A stretch of 64,000 nt of DNA from Theobroma cacao (GCF_000208745.1 NC_030859.1:5672906-5736905); one strand, 5' to 3'; shown: positions 49,001 to 63,000, numbered from the stretch's first letter. Numbers and translations are program-made. Notes: a model not told the origin generated them from the letters alone.

Positions 49001-52000
49001 TATACAATACTTTCTGCTACATGATTTCTCTTCAATTGAATCAAAACTCGATCATAGTTAGATGTTCCAGATCATAAAATCGCAAAAACACTTATGAGAA
49101 AATGATGAAGAAGACATAAAAAGAAATGTAATGAAGATTGATTAAAAGATAAAATACCAAATATGGATTAGGAGAAACTCACAAGACTTAGCCCTCGGTA
49201 CAAAGATCCATGGTGCAAGAATGGCCAGGCCCCAGCCCCACTGTAGATCTCATAAATGCATACTGGTTGACCTGTCCTTTCTAGCTCTCCCTCATCTCTT
49301 TCATTTGCCTCAAACTTCAGCTTCTCAGATCTCCGAGCATTTCGATATATATCATCCCATACACCAGGATTTCTCTCCATTCTTTCTTCAACCTACAGAA
49401 TTAAGGAAAAAGAAATAATATTATTTCACATCACTGTGTATTCATGAGAAAGTTAAATATAATAAAAAGAAAATAGTTACAAGAGGACATGAACTAGGGC
49501 AGGGTGGGGGGAGATACAAACAAATGACTGTAATTATTAAGAATTATCATACCTCGTCCATTTCAAGTCTTTCATAATCTTCAAAATTCTCAATTTCCGT
49601 CACGATATCCCAGTCTTGTTCAGTTGGGATATCCTGATCCTGAATCTCAGCTCCATACTGAGATATGTCTGACGAAATGGTGTGCTTGGTAAATTCCTCC
49701 TCAAGGGCATAAACAACACTAAAATATCTGGAAATATCACCAGTTCCGTGCTCGATTTCCATCCCGAAAACATTCCATTCCCATGATCCCAGCCTAAGTT
49801 GAGAGACAGGAGCTGGCAGCAAGACATCTGATGGGAAATTGAGTAAATTTTCAAGAAGGCTTGCATAACCAGTTATGCATTCAGATGCCAAAATGTTCTT
49901 AGCAAGCAGTCTTCCAGAAGAAGCAACTGTCTGAGCAAATCTGGAGAGTCTGCCATTCGAAATCAAAAGAGAGAAAGCCCTCAACAAAGCATCAGGCTGA
50001 TGTTTAGGGAAAAAAACACCATGGGTTCCATCAACCACCTGTCATTTCAGAGCCATTTAAAATGTAAGATACAGAATAATAAGTCCACCCTCTCTCTCTC
50101 TCTCTCGTGCGCGCGTGCACACACACACATACACAAAAAAGAAATTATGAACTAAGAAGAAAATAATTTAAATGGACGTACATATTTTTTCATGATAGGA
50201 AAATCAGGTGTGATGACAGGGATTCCAAAGGTCATGGCTCGGATAATTAATGAAGGAAACCCCTGTTCTTCTTGGGAGGTACCATATAGAACAATGTCAG
50301 CCATTAATAAAACTCCATTGACATCACCATCCAAGCCATAATGCCTAACAGAGCCTTGAGTAAGTCCTAGCCGCGATGCAACTTGCTGCATAGAAGTACA
50401 AGGTATAACATCAATCTTGAATGAAATAACACTAAGCCAGTAAACTAACCTCACTACAGTGTGCTGAACACACTATATAAGACTGAATTGAGGACAAAGG
50501 GAAAATTACATGACAGTTTCTTATGCTATCTCTCCAAGGTTTGCAGTCTTATTAATATCTCTAAGCTTCTATCCTTCTACCAGTATGTAACTGATTGAAA
50601 AGAAAAAAAAAAGTATGGCCTTACTACAATTTATAAGTTTTTAATTAGAAAAAAAAAAGCAAATAAAAAATTACAACTGAATGACCTAAGTTTCATATCC
50701 CCATGAAGTAGCAAATCAGATATAATTCATGAAGAAAATGATCATAAGTTCTTTGAAATGCCTCACTTAATCCATGCAATAATATTTCTTTGTTACCATT
50801 TTAATGTATTGTTTTCCCTTTCCATGAAAAGTAAGGAGCTTATGAATGAGCATGAGGATGCATGCAAACATATACCCCATTTTGAATTGAAAAGAAGTTT
50901 CACCACTAGAGTCGTGTGATTAATGGCTGCAGGGAATATAGGTATGCATGAATGTATGATGCACCTATCAACAGTTGACTACCTGTAAAGCATCATGATA
51001 CCCATCAGTGGAGTTACCACTCAAGAAAATAAATTTAAATGACCCTCCTGCATCATTTCTCCTTGTGTATCTCATAAGAAGAGGCCCTATTGTGTGCATT
51101 GCAACAGCATAGTCCCATGATAACTCATCATAGAAGAAAGAACTTCCAACAACTAGCACCACCATATCATCCATACTAAACCCATTGTCCTTCCTTAGTT
51201 GATGCTTTGCGTGGGTCTTACTGTAACTTTCTGCACCCCACACATCCACTGGTGATCCAGGAATTACAAGGAAGTTTCCAGTGTCTAGCATGCTATATAA
51301 CATCTGGTAAGAGAAGGAATAGAAATTAAGAAACCACATAAGATGTCTAATACAAGACCGTCTGAAAATTCTGTGTTTAAGTATAGACAGAATGTCAGAT
51401 TTACCGGTAGAGTAAAATCAGGAAACACAATAACATTGGCCCTGGTAAAAGCACTTTTCCAATGAGAAACAAGATGCTCCAAGCCCATCTCCTCATAAAC
51501 AGGAAGACGTGTTGCCAGAGTATCTTCTTGAATTATCCATATAAGTGGTACTGTATCAAAAGGCTCCTGCATAAGGCTGCATGGATATAAAATTCACTAA
51601 TCATAGCATCTCAAACTAAAACAACACCTTGAGGGGTGTTGTAGTGTTCAAAAAGTGTCTATACATGAGAGACAGAGAACTGGCAAGCTAGATATAGAAC
51701 GTACCTTGAGATGGCCTCTTTTGCTTCGAGAGAATCAGCAATAACACCTTCAAAGCTAGATATGGAAAATGCAAGAAAACATATATAATCAATGCCAGGT
51801 GAACAAACAAAAATAATTACCACTAAAAGGATTGTGACCAAAAATTCAAACATAAACCACTGCACAAACTGAAAATATAAATAAAAACCAATATAAACAC
51901 AAATGAAAAGGGAAAAAAAGGGGAAAGAGAGAATCCATAATACAGGAATTAGATAACATACATTGACCAATCAATATGAACAAACTGCTCTGGACCTAAA

Positions 52001-54554
52001 AATGAAATCTGACCACTTATGTGCTCCCACATTGCATGTGCTTTGCCATTTGCTACTGCATAAATCTGTCAAATTGACATTGTAAGGATCCATAATACTT
52101 TCAGAACTGATCAGTGCATAACATACTTTACTTTCATGCCAAGGCTAATAGAAAGCAAAGCCATTCATACATAAGTATTAACACTTCCAACATGTTTCCA
52201 AAGTTATATAAGATGTTTTTATCATAAAATCTGTTGCATGAGCATATCCAAAAGGGGAGCACTAGGGAAATAAATTTAAAAAACTTTATTCACCTTTATT
52301 ACATAGCCAAGTCTCTGAAGACTCTTTACCACAGTAAGCATCATCAATGACTGAGGGTCTTTCTTCATGTTTCCTAAAATCTGTCAATTATAAAAAAAAT
52401 GCACAATTTAACTGCAAAAGTCAAACCATTTCAAATACAGAGACACCATAAAAAAGCTGCTTTTAGTGCGAGGTCTGGTCCACAATGATGCTAGTTAACT
52501 TAAAACATCTCCATTCTAATCACTGTATTGGTAAGCATTTAATATCACTATAACTTTGAATATCCTGCCATTCAAGCGTTATCCTTTCGATAATTATCTT
52601 GCCAAAAATAGTATTTTCCTTGAAATCAAGTTCTAATTTAGAAACCAAAATTTTGCAATAATCTCCTAATGACTTGTTGATAAATTGCTTAAATAAAACC
52701 ACTTTATCTCCACTGGCATTCCTTTACAGAAAGGAGCAATAAATCAGGCGGATATATACTTATATTTCTTGATTTCTTCTGATTTTTAGTCCTTTGCCCC
52801 GCACCATCCTACAATAGGTTTTATATTGTTATACTTGTTTAATTCCTGATTAAGTTACTACAATCTTAATAAGTCATCAAAACATCTTACAACCAAACCA
52901 TATACAGTATAAACCACCTATAACTCCAATTAAAGCAACCAAATCTCTTTCAGTCCTCAACACTTATTCTCCCCTTTTTCCCTTTTCTTTATGGTACAAG
53001 GTTTTTTTTTTAAGAAGGATAAATAAAAACAATTCTTATTTGATAATTTGTAAATCGCCTCATTACTAATGCCAAAAAAAACTTTGCTTGGCTGACAAGA
53101 AAATTCATAAAAACTTGATAAAGCATTGAAAAGTTTAATTTCCAATTACATAAATTTCTCACTGAAATTTGTTAGCTCAATTTTGAAGTGTTTAGTAGTT
53201 AAGACCAGCCAAAAAAAAAAAATTTACCATCTAATTTCCCTTGTGTTTTAATTAATTTTTTTCTATTTTATCTTCTTTTTAAATATTATTAGATGTGAAA
53301 TATCTCTAAAATCACAAACTCCCTCTTTCGCCCAAAAAAAAAATCTATTTAATATTCAACAGCATATATCAAACAGTTTCCAATGCCAAAATTTAGTACT
53401 TAAAATTTTCACTGCTAAAATTCAGCATTTAATTTTTCAATATTTCAATTTATCAAACAGCATGCTAGAATAAAGAAGGGAAGTTATATATTATGAATCT
53501 TAATCTTAATGATACATACAAAAAGAACTTTTTTGCTTAACTCCAACTAACAATTTAAGAAAAAGGGTAACCTATAACAATGCCTTTGTGCTAGCCTTCA
53601 AGTTCTTATTCAGCAACTACCACCTACATTTCTTTTTAAAATAAAAAAGAAAATCATTAGCAATTCATAAGTAAAGTAACCATAACTCCTAAACCAGAAC
53701 TCCTTAACCAATATATAATAAAAATTCAAAAATTTTAAAAAAAGGACATTCAACTTCAACAAACTAATCCAAAGTCATAAACTACCAACTGAGAAGATTA
53801 TGAATTTAAGTTATTGCTCAGAAGCACCAAAAGGAGAAGTTTCAGCTGCACTTAACACTCTAATGAAAAATAAATATCTAAAATACTAATTCCTACCAAA
53901 AATTCAAAACCTAAAACTTAAAATAAAATTTCAGTCACATTAATTTTTTCCAATACTGCAAACACAGAAAATAAACAAGAAATAAATAAAAATATCATCT
54001 TCACATTAATTAATCCAATTAAAAAAAAAAACATAGTCACTCACAAGAGCAAGTCTAGGGCCACGAACGCCGATCCTGGCCGTCGATCTCATTCGATCAA
54101 GTCCACCGCCTTCGGCGACCCACCGTGACATCCCTGCCGGCATAAACTTCAACGTGCTCCCGAGCCTGAGCCCTTCTCTAACAGACTTCCTCCAACCCCT
54201 CTCTCCTCCTTGCCTAAACACCACCGCCGCAATCGAACTCTGCATCAGCATCGACGCCATAGCGAAAGCGAAAACCGAGAAAAATATCAAAAAATAAAAC
54301 AAATGAATGCCTCGCAAAGGAAAGAGCAAAAATCCTTTCCGGTTGAACCGGGGACGGTTCCGGACTAAAGGCCGGTCGAGTAAAGAAGACTGCTTGGTTC
54401 GATCCCGGGTGTGGATAGGGTTTCTCTTGAAAGGCAATCGATCACGGATCGAGTAGAATCCTTGATCGTCGTCGTTGTTGTTATCACTGTTTTTGTTTTT
54501 GCCATTTTCGTTTCCATTGCCGTCGAGTATCGGAGGAGACGAGTTTCGGCCCAT
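46014..54554 (-). CDS. Membrane-anchored GT4-like glycosyltransferase family protein, 1041 aa
   Basis: Fourteen exons (minus): 54554-54045, 52380-52294, 52065-51962, 51755-51705, 51576-51405, 51303-50983, 50385-50182, 50038-49553, 49392-49183, 48642-48454, 47890-47721, 46836-46684, 46571-46490 and 46400-46014. The total is 3126 nt and all phases close. A basic, Asn/Asp-rich cytoplasmic N-terminus precedes one membrane segment at residues about 84-112 (type II topology). The GT-B-like region follows (PLIWIIQEDTLATRLPVYEE; VVLVVGSSFFYDELSWDYA; ADIVLYGTSQEEQGFPSLII and FGIPVITPD at residues about 416-480), then a long conserved plant-specific C-terminal half ending KRKTKEKLFERMKNGYKQRS. Length and plan match Arabidopsis AT4G01210/AT5G04480-type proteins, annotated as group 1 glycosyltransferases; donor and acceptor are unknown, and Golgi localisation is only predicted from topology. 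The second Glu of the usual GT4 EX7E motif appears to be Arg here. Confidence 0.92.
50094..50133. repeat. Compound (TC)n-(AC)n microsatellite in an intron
   Basis: TC repeats are followed by GCGCGC and a CACACACACA run, between glycosyltransferase exons 7 and 8, about 50 bp from each exon edge. The TC run is an AG run on the coding strand. It is likely polymorphic; any effect on splicing is unknown. Confidence 0.9.
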
Positions 54555-55189
54555 AGGAAGTGGCACCTTATTTATATCCCTTCTGTTATTTTCTCGAGAG
54601 AGTGACGGAAAATTTTCAGAGAGGAAGTTTTGTGAGAGCTGGCTTTGAAAGAGAAATTGAAGAGTGACGGAGTCGAGTTGTTGTTGGATTTTTTTTTCTT
54701 TTAGCGATTTATGAAATCTAGGTGTTCTTTTCTTTGTTTTGTTTGGGAAAACGACGGCAAAAGTCCACACTACCAACAATAAAACGCGTCAAATTATATT
54801 TTCTTTTTTTTTTAATTTTTGTAAAAAAGGTCCTGTCACCTCACCAACTCATCCTAAATAATGACAACTGGAAATTTATTACGGCATTATCCAAAAAAGA
54901 AAATCAAGAAAATGAAATCATAATTAGAAAATTATTATTATTATTATTATATAGTACTAATTTAACATTTTTTTTGTTGGGATTCCCCCTGCTCCTATTG
55001 CCTTTAGATTGGTTTTTAGTTCACAAAATGATGATTTTGGGATATCTTCAGCATTTTTTATGTGAGTTCTATTTCACAGTTAAATTAATAGGGTGTATGG
55101 GAATAATAGCTTTAGCTTTACATGTAAAACTTTTAAATTATAGTTTAATTTCAATCAAGAGCCAAAAAATTAAATTAAAGAAAATAGAT
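54555..55189. other. 5' flank of the glycosyltransferase gene
   Basis: Positions 54555 to about 54780 are the likely 5' UTR and core promoter. The minus-strand frame stays open upstream of the ATG to a start at 54779. I prefer the start at 54554 because the upstream residues lack the conserved N-terminal character and the resulting protein has the family length. Further out the sequence is AT-rich. A plus-strand frame at 54722-55240 (172 codons, hydrophobic and AT-driven) has no recognisable product. Confidence 0.5.
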
Positions 55190-55503
55190 ATAATATTTAA
55201 AAATTTTTTGAATTATTTAAAAATATTAAATAAATTTTGATTGTTTACTATATTTAAATTTTATGTTCACGTGATATTAATATGAATGATAAGAAATGTT
55301 TTGTGATCATGTCATCATGTTATGTTATTTTTTACTATAACATGTTATTTTAACATCACGTTATATAAAATGATAAATGATATTTTGATTAATGATAATT
55401 TACCGTTTATAAAATAAAAATATAAAAACTTGATTGAATATAATAAAAAAATGAGAATTTATTTGAATTTTTTTAATAGTTTAAGCGATTTTTCAAATAT
55501 TAT
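55190..55503. mobile_element. AT-rich foldback MITE, copy 4 (internally deleted)
   Basis: The left end is ATAATATTTAAAAATTTTTT; the right end, in reverse complement, is ATAATATTTGAAAAATCGC. At about 314 bp it is shorter than the other copies, having lost an internal block, but it keeps the shared words ATAAAATGATAAATGATATT and TGATTAATGATAATT. Confidence 0.65.
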
Positions 55504-56108
55504 GTAAAGAAAATAATAATTTTAAATAAGATAAAAAGGTGGTAAATACCAAAGTAAACAAATAATAAACATTAGAAAAAGCCAAATAAAATCAAATAAA
55601 TGTTTGCATTTAGAGAAAAATATAGCCAAGAAATTGAACTGCATTGAGAAAAAGATTATTTTATTAAAGCATCAAATGATATCAAGATTACATAAATGAA
55701 GAGTCACCTAAGTATTTAGTTCATTAATTGATGCATTATCTCCTGTCTAAAAAGTAAGATTTAAATCCTCCTTCCTCTAATTATATATATATAAAAAATT
55801 ACATAAGTGAAAAGGGTGCCTGTCCTTCCGCAATTAATTCTAGGACTAGGCCTAGTTAGAGAATGAGCTAAAAGATTAGCCGTCCTCCTATTATAATGGA
55901 AAGAATAACAATCAATTAAAAGAAGCTGAGCCTTAGTATCCTCAACAATCAAAGCTAACTACCAAAGTCTAGTCTGTGCGTGACTGCAATTCACTTTCGA
56001 GCATGTCTACTTGAATGAAACCCAACCCGAAATGACATGGCTAATTAATTCTAATTTTTGTGGACCTTAGGAGAAAAAGTGCCCACTTTCCCTCTTCTTC
56101 TGCTTCAC

Positions 56109-56148
56109 AAATATATATATATATATATATACTAACTTTGTAAATCAN

Positions 56149-56180
<32 letters not shown>
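56109..56180. repeat. Interrupted (AT)n microsatellite
   Basis: Two (AT)n runs at 56109-56131 and 56149-56180 are separated by a short unique stretch containing an ambiguous base (56148). They lie just left of MITE copy 5. Confidence 0.9.
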
Positions 56181-56184
<4 letters not shown>

Positions 56185-56193
56185 AAAGAAGAC

Positions 56194-56645
56194 ATAATGC
56201 GAAAATATATTCTAAATTATTAAAAAAAATTAAATAAAATTTTTATTCTTTTATTGTATTCAATCAAATTTTTGTACTTTAATTTTAAGTTAAATATACT
56301 CTTATAATTAGCGATTGATTCATTATCATTAGTTAAAATGTTACTTGTCATTTTATATTCATGAAACGTTGACGTGGTATTAGTGTGAGGAGTTAAAAAT
56401 ATTATATGATTATGTTATCATATCACATAAACATCTATTATGATAAGTTATCATGTCATCTCAACCACACATGACATAGAATGATAAATAACATTTTGAT
56501 TATCAATAATTAATTAATCATTAATGATAAAGGCTCATTTAGTTCAAAACAAAACTATTAGAACTTAATTAAACGTAATAAAAGAATAAAAATTTATTTG
56601 AATTTTTCTTAAATATAGTTCAAGAACTCTTTTAAGTAGTATTAT
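56194..56645. mobile_element. AT-rich foldback MITE, copy 5
   Basis: About 452 bp. The left end is ATAATGCGAAAATATATTC, continuing CTAAATTATT. The right end, in reverse complement, begins ATAATACTACTTAAAAGAG. It shares inner words with copy 1, such as TTACATTCAATCAA/TGTATTCAATCAA and ACTTGTCATTT. Confidence 0.65.
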
Positions 56646-56916
56646 GTCAACAAAAAAAAAATTAAAGTTAGATAACTAAGAATATAAGTTAATTTTTTAA
56701 GAAGAAAATTGAATAATTAAAGCAAACATATATAACTTAAAAAAATAAACAATATAATACTAAAATAAAACCATATGGAAGCAAAAGGAAAAGGAAGAGC
56801 AAATGAAAAGAACAATAAACCTAAGAAGGGAGAGCAAAAGATATGTTGCATATAAAAATATCGATCAAAACACATAAAAATTATAAGATGTATTTTGGTA
56901 TAGTTAATAGCCATAT

Positions 56917-59650
56917 TGTCACGACCCGAAACCTCTCTCGGGCCCATGACAATTTCCATGACGTCCCGATTGATACTCATTACCCGAAATACCAATCGGA
57001 ACCTCGCAAGGCTTACATATCAGTTTTAAATAATTTTCAGTCGTTTTCGACTCAAGTAAATTAAAGATAAAAATATAACATTTTTATATAAAACAATATT
57101 TATAGAAACACGTGCAAGTAATCTTTTGTAACTTAAAAGTAAAATAAATTCATACATACAATAATTTACAAAGTTATAATGTACAATAATAATTACAATG
57201 ACAAGTGGCTCGTAAATACACCAAGCGTTGGTGATAGTAACCTATTGTCTGTGAGATAGAGGGGTCAACTGGAATCCTCGACAAAATCGATATCTACAAG
57301 CTACCTCAAGCTTGAAATATTTGGAAAGGAGGTGAGTGAGATTTCGCAATCCCAATGAGTAAACAAACATTATTATAAATATCTAAAGGCGAGTAAAATG
57401 GAGGCAAGTTTGAACAACAAATCACAAACCATTTTATAAGGTTTTCGATTTATTTCTTAAACCATAAAATATTTGTAATTTACCAAAATAGTTGTTAAGG
57501 CTTATGACTTTTATTAAAAACAGTGCTCAAGCCAAAAACTAGTCCTCGGGGATACTTTGGCCGAGGCATCTAACCTAGTCCGCCAAGGTTGTTAAGATAT
57601 TTACATATTAAACACATGTTAGTTTTGAAAACAAGCCATTCCTTGGCGTTGGCTGAGTTACACATTCACGTGGGGGTTCGACGTGAAGTGAACTCTAACA
57701 CTACCTCGGGAATTACCCTCATCGCCTCTACTACCGGAGTAACTATATAACCGGGTTTATTGTGCCCCTCTAATAGGCAGTCCACGAAAACCCGCCACTG
57801 TAGTGACTAAACTCACCAACTTTAATAAAATTTTGATAGTATAATGTGGCTTTTATTTATTTACCCAACCTGCATAGTAAAAGACAGCTTACATAAATTT
57901 CCAATGCAATTATAATATATAGCCACATATAATCATATATCATAAGCCATTCATAGGAAAATATATATTTCAAAATAATTGGCAGCCTCCAATTACTCAA
58001 TTTCATAATCAACACAATATATTTTTATTTGTCACATTTATTTCTAAAACATCAAAAATTCTATTTTAATCTCATTTTCATTTCATAAAATCCATGAAGA
58101 GCATTTAAAAATAAACTTTAGCTAATTTACAATAATAATAGGTTTACTCACTGTTTGTACAAACTAATTACTTTTTAGGTGCCTTGATCACTATTCGTCG
58201 GGTACGACTTCCTTGCCTTTACCGGAAGGCTCTCATCCTAAACACATTGCAAAATTTACCCAATTCACCACATTGATGCTAAATCACTATATAATTGACT
58301 TAAATCCTATACTAATGCATGGTATGAAATGCAATAGCCTAAAACGGCTTAAACGCGGTATTAACCTATTTTTGGCACTTTGCCCGATAAATTGCTAACG
58401 CGCTCCATTTTAGCTCTAAATCATCCCATTCTCTCTCCAACATTTCTAACCATTAAATATCAGCCAATAACCTTCTAAAAACAACAAAATCAGCTCACTC
58501 CCTTCCTTGGAAAATTCGGCCAAAAATGGGACATTAACTCGGTAAATTTTCCACTTTGTTTTTCTATCACATTTAACCATTTTTCATCATTTTCTCTTCA
58601 TTTCTCTTAGAATAAAAATCAGTTCATCATCATTGTACATCATTGAACATTCAGCCAAGGGTGGGTATTGTGAAAATTTCATGCTTTCTTGCCCAATTTG
58701 ATTTCTATACACATTTAACTAACTAAAACTATCAATTTAACTAAAAATCAAAACATAAAAATTTCAAATTCCTCCCCCTTGAATTTCGTCCAGCCCTTGA
58801 TATCACTTTTTGATCTCTCTCCTCAAGCATGCTAAATGGAAACAAAGGCATAAGAAAGGTAGAAATCAAGCTAAAGTCAAAAAATCTTACCGTTAGACGC
58901 GTAAACGGTCGAAAAACGCGATTTTCCCTTTGAATTTTTTAGTTTTCCTTTGGTTTTTCTCTTTTCTTCCTTTCCTCTCTATTTTCTCTCTTGTTCTCTC
59001 CTTATGGCCGGCCATCACTTAATATGGGATTTAAATGGGCTGACTTTTCATTAAAATAATATTAAATCATTAAAAAGTGTCATGTGTCACTTTCCCATTG
59101 GCCCATTTTTAAAATTTCATTCTTTAAACTTAAATTTTTCACCACTTAACATACCATAGTTATTCATACCAAAAATAAGTAAATCCTATGATTTTTACAA
59201 GTTTTGGGTGGCGAAAATTACGATTTTTACCCCGAGAAGATAAAATTACCGTTTTGCCCCTATGTTTCAAAAATTGTCGGAATTGAAAATTTTCACTTCG
59301 TATCATTAAATTATACTCCAAATAGTTAATCTTGGTCAGAAATTTCATTCCATGATCAAATTATTATCTTAGGTGGCAAAATGACAATTTTACCCCTAAA
59401 CATCAAAATTTTTAATTTTTCCCCAAATGAACTCTCGAACTCCGAACAATCATTTTTAATCATTCCTGGATTGTAAAATATTAAATTTCATCCTACGATT
59501 CCTATTTGAACTAGTTCTAGGTTAAATCAAGTCAAGTGTACCGTTAGGTACAATACAGGGTTTCGTCTATTCTTAGGACTTTCCTAGCGTAATAACATGC
59601 TATTCAGTGCATGTATGTCATGACATGTGTTTATAGAGTCAGGTTTTACA
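56917..59650 (-). mobile_element. Second solo LTR of the same family, opposite orientation
   Basis: This 2734-bp unit begins TGTCACGACCCG and ends GTCAGGTTTTACA. It is flanked by the 5-bp target duplication CATAT (56912-56916 and 59651-59655). In reverse complement it aligns along its length with the LTR at 21927-24906; examples are the terminal CGGGTCGTGACA, the CACTGTAGTGACTAAA region around 57800, and GAACTAGTTC near the far end. No internal retroelement sequence adjoins it, so it is a solo LTR left by recombination. The TATA-type promoter seen in copy 1 is eroded here. Confidence 0.88.
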
Positions 59651-59655
59651 CATAT

Positions 59656-60069
59656 AGTTTTTGGCATAATTTAGGCAATCCTTAAACTGGTCTAGTAATA
59701 TTTTATCATGACAACAAAATAAAGTTGATTTTTGGCATGCAAGAAGTAAACAAATATTATGAATTGAATGCAGAAAATATCAAGAACTAAATCAAAATAA
59801 AAAAACACATAATTATATTTCCTATTCTACATCTGAAGAAATTCAAGTAGATCTTTTGGCTTAATTAATTATTTAATATTTAATCAAATCAAATCAATTC
59901 ATTATGAATTGAATACTGAACTGTTCTTATTGCCCTTTTTTTTTGTTAAATGATATAACAAAAAATAATATGGACATGATACAAAATAATGTTATTTACA
60001 TATTGAAAAAAAAACAAATTAAAAAATTTAACAACTGATACTATTTGCAAAAATCTCAAATGCAAACTT
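59656..60069. other. Short AT-rich spacer
   Basis: Nothing recognisable lies between the solo LTR and the decayed MULE gene. The left terminus of the second MULE was not identified here. Confidence 0.4.
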
Positions 60070-63000
60070 CTTTTGAAGGTGGTCTATGGCGTTTGCCTTC
60101 CGGGTATGATCCTCTGAACCGATCAACCACTATAACGAGGCGATAACCCAATCCTCGCAATAATGCAAGTCTTGCTGTATTGGGGTCTTTGCATTTAACT
60201 TAAACCTCATCCACGTTGAAGGTCGTTTTTAACGACGCGAGCTGACAAAGTACTCGGCCTAGTAGCATATAATGGGAAACAGTGTTGTTAGTGGATTCAT
60301 CTGCTTATCACACAACTTGAACTTCAATGCATCTGTTTGACTGTATGATGAGTCCACTAACGTCATACTTTAATTCAGCAAGTTGATGTGCACGAGCACC
60401 TAGTGGTTGTCGAAATAGCACGGTACAAGAATTGAGTCAACCTCGTGCCATGGCAAACCCCACGGAGGACTCCCACCTCTCGCATACTCAAGCACATGGT
60501 CTTACATTACCGCCTGACTCACGTTGAATGTCTTATTGGTCGGGGGAGGCTTCATTTCTTGGCTTAGAGCCAACAAAATAATTTGTCAATTATGTTACGC
60601 ACAATAATTAGATGCAATTAACTAATACACACCTCATACATTTGAATAATTACAACTCATTAAAATATAATATACTTACATAGAAGATGGTGTCAACGAT
60701 GCATATTTTTTACTTGTAGAGTTGTGGATAGTGCTCGCACGCCCTTTTACACAACATGCTGATGCATGCGTCAATGTGTTGGCTGTCCAACAACTTAGTC
60801 GGCATCTCTAATTGTCAGAAAAAATCATGGCCCTCATGTCTTTCAATGCCTAGAATGTTAACCTTGCATATTTATAATACCCATGTCAAAAGGTCTATAG
60901 AATAAATACCTTATAACCATTAACCCTAATATCGTGTACAGTTATCATTTTACCTAGCTTCCTCATTTTTCATGAAAGACTAATATCTATCCTTCAAATC
61001 ATCTTTCGCTTTGCGCTGAACTTATAGCGGGTTAACGTATTGGCTTTGAAGGTATTTGCTAGCTAATATCACATGTGCATCTTCGGCAAGGTGGAGCCTC
61101 AAGAGAAGGTATGATCTCACCATGCAGGGGGGGGGGGGTGGGGGGCTCTGGTGGAGTTGGGACAAGAGTAGGATGCGGGGATGTTATAGTTCTACTACTC
61201 GCAAGATGAGGTGCCTCTTCAACCTCAAATTGAGGTGGAGCTTCAAAAGAAGGTGTGCACTAAGAATGCTGAGCCGCCTTTAGTGGAGATGGGATAGAAG
61301 CAGGATGATGTTCGATCAGGTTAGTAGGAGGTGAGCTTCGAGTTGATGCAATTGATTGATTATGCCACCTGTATCGTCAAGATCAACCCCAATACTGTTA
61401 CCCTTTTTGTTGCACACACCATCCTTTTCACCCATCAATCGACCCTAAACGATTGAAAAAATCAAACACATTAGAACAGTGTATACATCGTACATGTTAT
61501 AACTCACGTAATGAAAAACATTAAGGCTCATGCCTCATAACGGTCAATCAATCGACTGACAATCTGATCCTCCAACCCTTGCAGTGACTATATCTGCATA
61601 TGCATCGCCTGCTGGATCTCCAATTGCATTGCCCATTGGATCTCCAACTGCATTGCATGCATCTGCATCTGTATATCTGTTTGCAATACCCGTAGGTCTT
61701 TCTTCCACTGTTGCATCTGTTACAGCTATCGCTTAATGCTCATAGTCATTTACAGACGCAGTGGTGGGTTGTGCGCCTAACCATAAAGGGCAGCAGTAGA
61801 AGCAGAAGGAAGAGCAGGGTCAAGAGTCACGACAATTGTAGCAGAAGTAGCAGCATGAAGAGTAGTAGGGAAAGCACCATGAAGAGCCATAGGAGGAGAA
61901 TTAAGTGCCTCAGCACCACCCGAGACCTCAGCAGTAGCGAATTGGGAATGGACCTCTTCATCCGTGGTGTGTCTCCACTTAACGACTCTTCTTACCGTAC
62001 TTTTCCCTTTACAGTCCATTTTTTTCCTCCTTTGTTGGGGACTGAATTCTGATCGACCCTCTAACTTCCATAATGGAACGTATTGCTGCCCCTCGGAGAT
62101 ATTGACCTCAATGTTAGCCTAATATGCGGTTAACATCTCTTCCATAATTGGCTTCAATGTCCTCATTGCGCACAACTGCACCAGAACATACATTGCCATT
62201 AGGTATAACCCTCGCTACCCTATGACAATAAAAATAAAATTTAATAATAATAAAAAAATATGGTTTCTTTACTCACCTTGCCTTCTCTCTCCAAACTTGC
62301 AATATTGGTGTGAAAGCCTATAAGCCTCTCGTCACACTACCATTTGAGCATTCTTGGGCAAACCTGTCCAGACTGGTGCTACCTTCCAAACAAGCTTCGA
62401 ATTACAAAAATTACTTCCAACGCCTAAAACTGCACATCAATTGTGAAACATTTTTTACTCAGCTCATAAAATCTTATGCGAAAAGAATTCACCTTATAAA
62501 ATCTTATGCAAAAAGTATAATGATAAACATTAAGGTATGGCACACTACCTGAAACACCTATATAAATCTGTAGAGGTGGTAGCATTTCTTCTCTACTACT
62601 CCCACCGCTAGAGGTTTGAAGCCCCTTATCAAGTAATCGATAGTCAAAATCCAAACGTATGTGTCCCATGAGAACGCATTCTAGTCGTCAATGTTCTCGA
62701 CCAGTGACAATAACCATGGAATCACTGATCGTTTGTAGTCTTGACCGAATAAAACATTGCTTGTAATCAAGACGAGGGCCATCTTGGTCGCATCTCCCTC
62801 CTACTGAAGTGCCCTCCCTTGAACGTCTCTACAACTTCTTGTATCTTCACCTCGTTCCCCTATCCCTAATATCGCAGGTGAATTCCTCCAAGGACAACCT
62901 TATAGGGATTGACAATAAGGGCCAGTAGGGCACCGAACTTCAGTCCTGTCACTAGGCAGAACTCTTTCTTTGAAAATTGAGCCTTTGTTCTGCCTATGGC

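Noticed and set aside
54722..55240. 172-codon hydrophobic plus-strand protein
   Set aside because: It is antisense to the glycosyltransferase 5' region and then runs through AT-rich DNA; composition alone explains its Leu/Ile/Lys/Phe bias.
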